From IMG/VR virus record IMGVR_UViG_3300046010_002745, positions 1 to 34,809 of that record: 34,809 nucleotides of DNA; one strand, given 5' to 3'. Shown piece by piece: positions 29,441 to 34,809 of this stretch. Under the pieces are notes generated by a model. That model was not told the origin of the DNA and did no database searches. It saw nothing but the letters and a program-made list of their open reading frames with translations. Source of the stretch: a virus. Position 1 is the stretch's first letter, and each line of letters opens with the position of its first letter. The position numbers and the translations under genes were made by a program.

Positions 29441-29743
29441 ATGGCCGGCGTGAACAACCCCTACCGCTACGCCTACGAGGCCGTCGCCGCCTCGCAGACG
29501 GATCAGGCGCTCGGCGCGACCGGCGCGACCGGCGACTACCTGCACCGCCTTCTGATTTCCGTCACGACGGCATCGACCGCCTCGGTCACGCTGAAGGACG
29601 GTTCCACGACCATCTTCACGACGCCCGCGGCAACGCCGATCGGCGTCTACAGCATCGAGGTCAACGCGGTGTCGCGAAACGGCGCGTGGAATTTGACCAC
29701 GGGATCGAATGTCACGGCTGTCGGCGTCGGCGTCTTCGCGTAG
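29441..29743 (+). CDS. Small beta-rich head-region protein, 100 aa
   Basis: AGGAGG lies about 7 bases before ATG 29441. After a short start the sequence is beta-predicted: SQTDQALGATGATGDYLHRL, then SVTTASTASVTLKDGSTTIF and the GVYSIEVNAVSRNGAWNL segment. This type of small beta-sandwich protein recurs in virion gene clusters of many phages; a decoration or fibre role is the usual guess. No enzymatic motif is visible. The gene is followed 4 bases later by a short basic gene. Confidence 0.75.
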   Translation: MAGVNNPYRYAYEAVAASQTDQALGATGATGDYLHRLLISVTTASTASVTLKDGSTTIFTTPAATPIGVYSIEVNAVSRNGAWNLTTGSNVTAVGVGVFA

Positions 29744-29747
29744 TGTC

Positions 29748-29906
29748 ATGAACAGGCCCGGCCTCTATGCCAACATCCTCGCCAAGCAAGAGCGCATCAA
29801 GGCGGGCTCCGGCGAGAAAATGAAGCGCCCTGGCGAGAAGGGCCGGCCGACCGCGGCAGACTTCAAGCAGGCGGCCAAGACCGCAAAGCCGGAGAACAAG
29901 CGATGA
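29748..29906 (+). CDS. Small basic hypothetical protein, 52 aa
   Basis: The frame starts at ATG 29748 and overlaps the next gene as ATGA. The product is Lys/Arg-rich and helical or disordered (GLYANILAKQERIKAGSGEK, then KGRPTAADFKQAAKTAKPEN). This start, 'GLYANI..K..RI..GSGE.M', is a frequent feature of tiny proteins encoded before the DUF6321-type gene in phages. The function is unknown; an internal or DNA-binding role would fit its charge. Confidence 0.75.
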   Translation: MNRPGLYANILAKQERIKAGSGEKMKRPGEKGRPTAADFKQAAKTAKPENKR

Positions 29907-30193
29907 GCGCGGCGTGGCAGCGCAAGGAGGGGAAGAACCCCGCCGGCGGCCTCAATGCCAAGGGCCGCGCCAGCTACAAGGCCCAGACCGGCGGCACCCT
30001 CAAACCGCCCGTGAAGTCGGGCGACAACCCGCGCCGCGCCAGCTTCCTCGCCCGCATGGGCAACATGCCCGGCCCGATGGCGAAGAACGGCAAGCCGACC
30101 CGCCTCGCGCTTGCGCTGCGCGCATGGGGCGCATCGTCCAAGGCCGAAGCGAAGGCCAAGGCCCGCGCCATCAGCGCGCGAAACAAGGAGTAG
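29903..30193 (+). CDS. DUF6321-like small basic protein, 96 aa
   Basis: The product is highly conserved in type. It contains WQRKEGKNPAGGLNAKGRAS, GTLKPPVKSGDNPRRASFLA and RMGNMPGPMAKNGKPTRLAL, matching what I recall of the DUF6321 family found in podoviruses, including marine ones. It is basic and probably wraps nucleic acid or sits in the capsid interior. It lies with its basic neighbour between terminase and portal. The C terminus is an Ala/Lys helix. No catalytic residues are evident. Confidence 0.75.
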   Translation: MSAAWQRKEGKNPAGGLNAKGRASYKAQTGGTLKPPVKSGDNPRRASFLARMGNMPGPMAKNGKPTRLALALRAWGASSKAEAKAKARAISARNKE

Positions 30194-30197
30194 CACC

Positions 30198-30914
30198 ATG
30201 GCGATGACGCGCGAGCAGATGGACGAGTTCGACCGCATCATGATGGGCATGCCGGCGCGGCAAGCGGGCAATGCGCCCGTTCGCGCCATGACGCCGACGC
30301 CGGAGTCGATGGACCCGATGCTGCGACCAGAGGGCACCGCCGGCGGCCCTGTCGTCAGCTACAGCCTCGACGACATCCGTCGCTTTCTCGGCATGGGCGG
30401 CCGCCCCGCGATGTCGCCCGCCGAGGCTGCCGACGCCGCGCAGATGTACGAGCGTCTGCCCAACGCCGCCCTTCCTCCGACGCCGCCCGGCGACTACGAC
30501 GCGCCGTCGCCGTCGATCCCGTACATGCCTAGCACCGACCCGCGTGGCGCTGCGGCCCCGATCCCGGCGCCGCCGCGCCCTGCCGCCCCGCCGCGTCCGC
30601 GCCTGCCGGTGATGCAGGGTCTGCCGACGAACGAGGCGGGCTTCGTGCCGCCGCGCCCCGACACGTTCGGCGGCGTGACGCCGGCGGACATGGCGGCGAT
30701 GCCGATGGCGCGCCCCATGCCAGTTGATCCAATCGGTATCCCTCGACCCGCCATTCCGTCAGGCGCGATGGTTCCGGGCACGATGCCCGGCGAGGCGGCC
30801 AATGTGCCATTGCGCGCCACACCGCAGCAACTCGCGCAAGCAATGCGAAGGTTTGGCCGCATGGAGCTCGATCCAAACAGCTTCGCCGCACGGTTTGCGC
30901 GCACACAGCGATGA
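30198..30914 (+). CDS. Pro/Ala/Met-rich hypothetical protein, 238 aa
   Basis: The N-terminal 100 residues hold short helices (TREQMDEFDRIMMGMPARQ, then SYSLDDIRRFLGMGG). The middle is a Pro-rich, probably disordered region with repeated PRP/PPRP segments (about 105-200). The C terminus returns to a helix (PQQLAQAMRRFGRMELDP). A low-complexity protein of this kind upstream of the portal could be an internal or tail-associated virion part; nothing diagnostic is seen. An ATGA overlap links it to the glycosyltransferase gene. Confidence 0.7.
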   Translation: MAMTREQMDEFDRIMMGMPARQAGNAPVRAMTPTPESMDPMLRPEGTAGGPVVSYSLDDIRRFLGMGGRPAMSPAEAADAAQMYERLPNAALPPTPPGDYDAPSPSIPYMPSTDPRGAAAPIPAPPRPAAPPRPRLPVMQGLPTNEAGFVPPRPDTFGGVTPADMAAMPMARPMPVDPIGIPRPAIPSGAMVPGTMPGEAANVPLRATPQQLAQAMRRFGRMELDPNSFAARFARTQR

Positions 30915-31525
30915 TCTCGATCGCCACCGTCCTGCGATCCGGCGGCGACTACCGCCCCGAGCATGTCCGCGCCCTAGCCGACATGTGCGCGCGTTTTGCG
31001 CCGGCGCACCGTTTCGTGGTGCTGACCGACACCTGCTACGCGTTCGCCGAGGACGACGACATCGAGGCCCGGCCGTTGCGCCACGATTGGCCCGGCTGGT
31101 GGGCGAAGATGGAGTTGTTCGAGCTGCCCGGCCCCGTCCTGTTCTTCGACCTCGACACCGTGCTGCGCCGCGATATCACGCCGCTGGTCGAGCTAGTCCG
31201 CGACGAGGAGTTCGTCATCCTGCGCGACTTCTACCGCGGCCGCAGCAACCGCAACGCCATGCAATCGTCGATGATGTGGTGGGATGGCGACCTGTCGAGG
31301 CTGACCGCAGAGTTTGAGGCTGACCCTCGGTATTACCTCGGCGGCGACCAGGAATGGTTGGAACAGCATTACGCCGGCGAGCTGGCGTTTTGGCAGGACG
31401 TCGCGCCGCGCGCGATCGGCAGCTTCAAGGCTAGCCCGCGCACTAAGAACGAGCGCGTCATCATCTTCCACGGCCAGCCGCGTCCGTGGCAGCAGACCGA
31501 GGTGCCATACCATGCAGCGGCGTGA
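30911..31525 (+). CDS. Glycosyltransferase, GT-A type with DxD motif
   Basis: This 204-residue protein shows a short GT-A-like fold. An N-terminal nucleotide-sugar half (ISIATVLRSGGDYRPEHVRA, then HRFVVLTDT) leads to VLFFDLDTVLRRDI, with the DxD metal motif at about 80-82. A second acidic motif, GGDQEWLEQHY, lies near 144. The segment WPGWWAKMELFELPGPVLFF is typical of short phage glycosyltransferases. It may add sugar to virion proteins, phage DNA or host surface glycans. It overlaps the FkbM-like methyltransferase gene by 14 bases, so the two probably act together. Confidence 0.8.
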   Translation: MISIATVLRSGGDYRPEHVRALADMCARFAPAHRFVVLTDTCYAFAEDDDIEARPLRHDWPGWWAKMELFELPGPVLFFDLDTVLRRDITPLVELVRDEEFVILRDFYRGRSNRNAMQSSMMWWDGDLSRLTAEFEADPRYYLGGDQEWLEQHYAGELAFWQDVAPRAIGSFKASPRTKNERVIIFHGQPRPWQQTEVPYHAAA

Positions 31526-32147
31526 AGGCTGGCACGTTCCCGAAGCCGACCAAGTTGCGCTTGAAATCATCCTGCGCGAGGTCGACGACCTGCGAACCGA
31601 CATCCTGCCTCTCACCGACAAACACCGCACCGCAATCCAAGCCGGCGGCAATGTCGGCATCTGGCCAATAGAGCTCGCGATGCATTTCGCCCGGGTCGTG
31701 ACCGTGGAGCCGGACGAGTTCAACCACGCGGCCATGATGGCAAACCTCGACGATCGCTTGCTTGGAGCCAATCGCGCGCGCGTCATGGCCTACCGCGGCG
31801 CATTCGGCGCGCAGCCCGGCACCGGCGCGATGGACCGTTTCGACCCGCACAATGTTGGCGCGCACCGAGTGGCTGACGGCGCCGAGTTCGCGATCATGAG
31901 GATCGACAGCCTAGAAATCGAGGACTGCGACCTGCTTTGCCTTGATGTGGAGGGCTTCGAGCATTTCGCGGTGCAGGGTGCCGAGCGCACCATCAAGCGG
32001 TCGTGGCCTACGATCGTGCTGGAGCTCAAGGGCCTCGGCGAGCGCTACGGCGTGACCGACGTTGACACCATCACCATGCTGGCGGATTGGGGCTATATGA
32101 TCGCCGGGCATGTCCATCGCGACGTCATCTTCCGCAGGAGGCCGTGA
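31512..32147 (+). CDS. FkbM-family methyltransferase
   Basis: The product has 211 residues. It has a SAM-binding first motif, IQAGGNVGIWPIELA (about 42-56), with Gln where many FkbM proteins have Asp. VVTVEPDEFNHAAMM follows as the acidic second strand, then LLCLDVEGFEHFAVQGAE near 139, the usual FkbM 'D.EG.E..v..Ga' motif, and PTIVLELKG. FkbM proteins O-methylate sugars and other small molecules. The 14-base overlap with the glycosyltransferase suggests methylation of the transferred sugar. Its stop overlaps the portal ATG (TGATG). Confidence 0.85.
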   Translation: MQRREGWHVPEADQVALEIILREVDDLRTDILPLTDKHRTAIQAGGNVGIWPIELAMHFARVVTVEPDEFNHAAMMANLDDRLLGANRARVMAYRGAFGAQPGTGAMDRFDPHNVGAHRVADGAEFAIMRIDSLEIEDCDLLCLDVEGFEHFAVQGAERTIKRSWPTIVLELKGLGERYGVTDVDTITMLADWGYMIAGHVHRDVIFRRRP

Positions 32148-34405
32148 TGGCCGACGCCCAGCCGACCGGACTGCAGAAGTACCTGCAGGCGATCTCGACC
32201 TACGAGCGCGAGTTCGAGCGCTGGCAGAAGCGTGCGACCAAGATCATCAAGCGGTACCGCGACGACATGCGGACGCAGTCGGGCAACGAGACCGTCAAGT
32301 TCAACATCCTCTGGTCGAACGTCCAGACGCTTATCCCCGCGGTCTACGCCAAGCTGCCAAAGGCCTCGGCGGCCCGGCGCTTCGGTGACAACGACCAGGT
32401 CGGTCGCGTGGCGGCGCAGCTGATCGAGCGCGCCCTAGACTATGAGATCGAGCACTACCCCGATTTCCGCGCGACGATGAAGTACGCCGTCGAGGACCGC
32501 TTCCTCGGCGGGCGCGGCGTCGCATGGGTGCGCTACGAGCCGCACGTCCGCGCGCAGGAACTCGGCATGCCCGAGGACGGCACGCAGGTCACCGAGGATG
32601 TGGACGAGGACGGCAACCTGCCCGAGCCCGCCGGCGTGCCCGAGGAGATCGAGTACGAGTGCGCGCCGGTGGACTACGTCCACTGGAAGGACTTCGGCCA
32701 TTCGTCGGCCAGGACATGGGAAGAGGTCACGCAGGTCTGGCGCTGGGTCTACATGACCCGCGAGGCGCTGGTCGAGCGCTTCGGCGAAGAGATGGGCCGC
32801 AAGATCCCGCTCGACAGCGGACCCGACAACCTCGACGGACCTAACAAACAGCGCGAGGGCACGCGCGCAAAGATCTGCGAGTTGTGGGACCGCGAGACGC
32901 AGAAGGTCTACTGGATCAATAAGAGCATGGCGCAATTCGTCGACGAGCGCGACGACCCGCTGGAGCTGGAGGGCTTCTACCCCTGCCCGCGCCCGCTCTA
33001 CGCCACGACGACGTCCGACACCCTCGTCCCGGTGCCCGACTTCCTGCTCTATCAGGATCAAGCCAACGAGCTGGACATCCTGTCCGATCGCATCGACGGG
33101 CTGGTCAAGGCGCTGCGCATGCGCGGCGTCTACGATGCCTCGCAGCCTGCCCTGCAGCGCCTCCTGACCGAGGGCGACAACAACGCGCTGATCCCGGTCG
33201 ACAAGTGGATGGCGTTTGGCGAGAAGGGCGGCCTCAAGGGCTCAATCGACCTCCTGCCGCTCGACACCCTCGCCCAATGCTTGCTGCAATGCTACGCGGC
33301 GCGCGAGCAGATCAAGGCGCAGATCTACGAGATCACCGGCATTTCGGACATCATCCGCGGCCAGACCGCCGCGTCCGAGACCGCGACGGCCCAGCAGATC
33401 AAGGGCCAGTACGCGGGCCTACGGCTGCGCTCGATGCAGGAGGAGGTCGCCCTCTTCGCGTCGGAGCTGATCCGCCTCAAGGCGCAGATCATCTGCCAGC
33501 TGTTCCAGCCGCAGACCATCCTCCAGTACGCCGCCGCGCAGCAGATGTCGCCGGCCGACCAGCAGCTAATCCCCCAGGCGCTGCAACTGCTGGCCGACAA
33601 GCCGCTGCGGAACTTCCGCATCGAGGTCGCGTCCGACAGCCTCGTTCAGATTGACGAGGCGCGGAACAAGCAGGACCGGCTGGAGTTCGTGCAGGCCTAT
33701 GGCGGCTTCCTCGAAAAGGCGCTGCCGGTCGTCCAGCAGGTGCCGCAGGCCGCGCCGATCGTCATCGAGCTGATGAAGTACGGCATCGGCGCGTTCAAGC
33801 AGGCCGAGCCGATCGAAGGCACGCTCGACCGCATGCTGGAGCAGATCACCCAGCAGCAGCAGGTCGACGCCGGCGCCCAGCCGCCGCCCGACCCCGAGAT
33901 GGTCAAGGCGCAAATGCAGCAGCAGGCCGAGGCCGCGCGCATGCAGGCCGAGCAGCAGAAGGCGCAGTTCGACGCGCAGATGCAGCAGGCCAAGCTGCAG
34001 GCCGACATGCAGATTGAGCAGATGAGGGCCCAGGCGCAGGCTGCCATCGAAGAGCAGCGCCAGCGTTTCGAGGCTGCTCTGAAGGCCGAGGAGCTTGCCC
34101 AGCGCGCCGAGCTGGAGCGGCACAAGGCGCAACTCGACGCCGATACCAAGATCCTCGTGGCGCGTATCGGCGCGGCGGGGGCGGATGTCCCGGCGATCGA
34201 CGCGGTCAACGATATCACCAACCGCATGGCGACCGGCATGTCCGAGGACGTGCGCTCGATGATTCAGGCGATGGCGCAGGACAGCGCCCAGCGCGAGCAA
34301 CAGCTGCTGGGGCTCATGCAGGCGCTGATGCAGGCCATGGCCGCCCCGAAACGCATCGTCCGCGGCCCGGATGGCAGGGCAATGGGCGTTGAAGTTGGCG
34401 CATGA
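32147..34405 (+). CDS. Portal protein
   Basis: This 752-residue protein is a large podovirus-like portal. It begins with helices (LQKYLQAISTYEREFERWQK, then FNILWSNVQTLIPAVYAKLP), a pattern shared by P22-like portals. The centre has VDYVHWKDFGHSSARTWEEV and YATTTSDTLVPVPDFLLYQD, followed by the stem helix region (YEITGISDIIRGQTAASETA). The C terminus (about 570-700) is a long Gln/Ala/Glu coiled coil, like the barrel of P22 portals, ending in a short tail. It forms the 12-subunit ring at the packaging vertex. AGGAGG precedes ATG 32147, and its end overlaps the next gene by 4 bases. Confidence 0.93.
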   Translation: MADAQPTGLQKYLQAISTYEREFERWQKRATKIIKRYRDDMRTQSGNETVKFNILWSNVQTLIPAVYAKLPKASAARRFGDNDQVGRVAAQLIERALDYEIEHYPDFRATMKYAVEDRFLGGRGVAWVRYEPHVRAQELGMPEDGTQVTEDVDEDGNLPEPAGVPEEIEYECAPVDYVHWKDFGHSSARTWEEVTQVWRWVYMTREALVERFGEEMGRKIPLDSGPDNLDGPNKQREGTRAKICELWDRETQKVYWINKSMAQFVDERDDPLELEGFYPCPRPLYATTTSDTLVPVPDFLLYQDQANELDILSDRIDGLVKALRMRGVYDASQPALQRLLTEGDNNALIPVDKWMAFGEKGGLKGSIDLLPLDTLAQCLLQCYAAREQIKAQIYEITGISDIIRGQTAASETATAQQIKGQYAGLRLRSMQEEVALFASELIRLKAQIICQLFQPQTILQYAAAQQMSPADQQLIPQALQLLADKPLRNFRIEVASDSLVQIDEARNKQDRLEFVQAYGGFLEKALPVVQQVPQAAPIVIELMKYGIGAFKQAEPIEGTLDRMLEQITQQQQVDAGAQPPPDPEMVKAQMQQQAEAARMQAEQQKAQFDAQMQQAKLQADMQIEQMRAQAQAAIEEQRQRFEAALKAEELAQRAELERHKAQLDADTKILVARIGAAGADVPAIDAVNDITNRMATGMSEDVRSMIQAMAQDSAQREQQLLGLMQALMQAMAAPKRIVRGPDGRAMGVEVGA

Positions 34406-34779
34406 TCGGCATCTGGGACGCTGGGCGATGGGACGAGGCGACGTGGGGTGACTCGCCGTACATAGTCGTCGACGACACCCATGATGGCGAATACCGCGCC
34501 AAGAAGCTGCGCGAAGAGCGGGACGCTACCGATCAGCGCCGGCAGCGCGTCCTGGCGCTGTACGAGCGCATCGTCGAGGGCAAGCAGTCACTGCCCGATG
34601 CCGCGGAATACGTCGTCACGCGCGCGGTCGAGGCCGCAGGGGTCGAGGCCCGCGCCGACATACTGAAGGCCCCGAGGATCGACCTCGGCCGCATCATGGC
34701 TGGATTGGAGCGCGCCTCCGCAATCCAGCGCGACATGCAACTGGAGGCCGACGACGAGGAGGTGATGTTGCTGCTATGA
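34402..34779 (+). CDS. Hypothetical connector-region protein, 125 aa
   Basis: The frame overlaps the portal stop as ATGA and runs to TGA 34777-34779, overlapping the next ATG. It begins IGIWDAGRWDEATWGDSPYI, an aromatic pattern seen at the start of several phage tail and connector proteins. The rest is helical and charged (DATDQRRQRVLALYERIVEG, then GRIMAGLERASAIQRDMQLE) with an acidic end. The last 32 codons also appear at 1-99 because the genome is circular. No function is recognised; a portal-associated role is inferred. Confidence 0.8.
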   Translation: MIGIWDAGRWDEATWGDSPYIVVDDTHDGEYRAKKLREERDATDQRRQRVLALYERIVEGKQSLPDAAEYVVTRAVEAAGVEARADILKAPRIDLGRIMAGLERASAIQRDMQLEADDEEVMLLL

Positions 34780-34809
34780 GGACGCGATACGTGTGGCGCG
34801 ACGGCGAGA
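34684..34809. repeat. Right copy of 126-bp terminal overlap
   Basis: Identical to 4-129. It contains the end of the gene at 34402-34779 and the first 34 bases of the gene that appears complete at 96-425, so that gene should be drawn as starting at 34776 and continuing at 96 on the circular map. Confidence 0.95.

Noticed and set aside
1-34809. tRNA genes, CRISPR arrays, insertion sequences and an attachment site
   Set aside because: I saw no cloverleaf-like sequence, no regularly spaced repeats, no transposase and no integrase. A tRNA scan could still find a divergent tRNA.

Overview
The window is one complete phage genome, read as a circle. Bases 4-129 are repeated exactly at 34684-34809, so the unit is 34,680 bp and the window carries 126 bp of overlap. 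It encodes a tailed phage with a podovirus-like set of parts: large terminase, a 752-residue portal, a scaffold, a capsid protein, a connector/adaptor, a long beta-rich tail hub, ejection-type internal proteins and tail fibres. There is no tape-measure, sheath or tail-tube gene. The visibly GC-rich sequence, a GapR-like DUF2312 protein, a holin of the gene-transfer-agent type and a GH108 lysozyme point to an alphaproteobacterial host. That host call is inference.

The late operon runs rightward from 27459, across the end of the window, to 17319. In order it encodes small and large terminase, small head-region proteins, a glycosyltransferase, an FkbM methyltransferase, portal, two connector-region proteins, scaffold, major capsid protein and capsid accessory protein. 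A rho-independent terminator follows the capsid pair. Next come two paralogous surface-type proteins flanking a DUF115/Maf-like enzyme, the adaptor, tail hub, a GNAT acetyltransferase, three internal/ejection-type proteins, a tail fibre, a LamG+SPRY receptor-binding protein, and a lysis cassette of holin, two small membrane proteins, 3TM holin and GH108 endolysin.

Two early blocks diverge from a control region at 23415-23546. Leftward, 15 overlapping genes (23414 down to 17301) include a RecE-like nuclease, a RecT annealing protein, a C5-cytosine methyltransferase and many small unknowns. Rightward, cro, a winged-helix protein, RusA-like resolvase, the GapR-like protein, a 23-residue membrane peptide, and a DUF1376/O-like replication initiator with a probable second replication protein follow. 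A separate leftward two-gene unit (27285 down to 26834) starts from a second divergent region next to the terminase genes.

Three 15-bp operator-like sites of the form TACAC-N5-GTGYA lie at the three early promoters, and the best candidate reader is the Cro-like protein. I see no integrase, no CI-type repressor, and no phage DNA or RNA polymerase. The phage therefore probably recruits host replication and transcription, and its lifestyle is unresolved. The most notable items are the operator set, a lambda-like candidate origin inside the initiator gene, four sugar or group-transfer enzymes embedded in the virion operon, and an Asp-to-Asn change at an expected metal ligand of the RecE-like nuclease.
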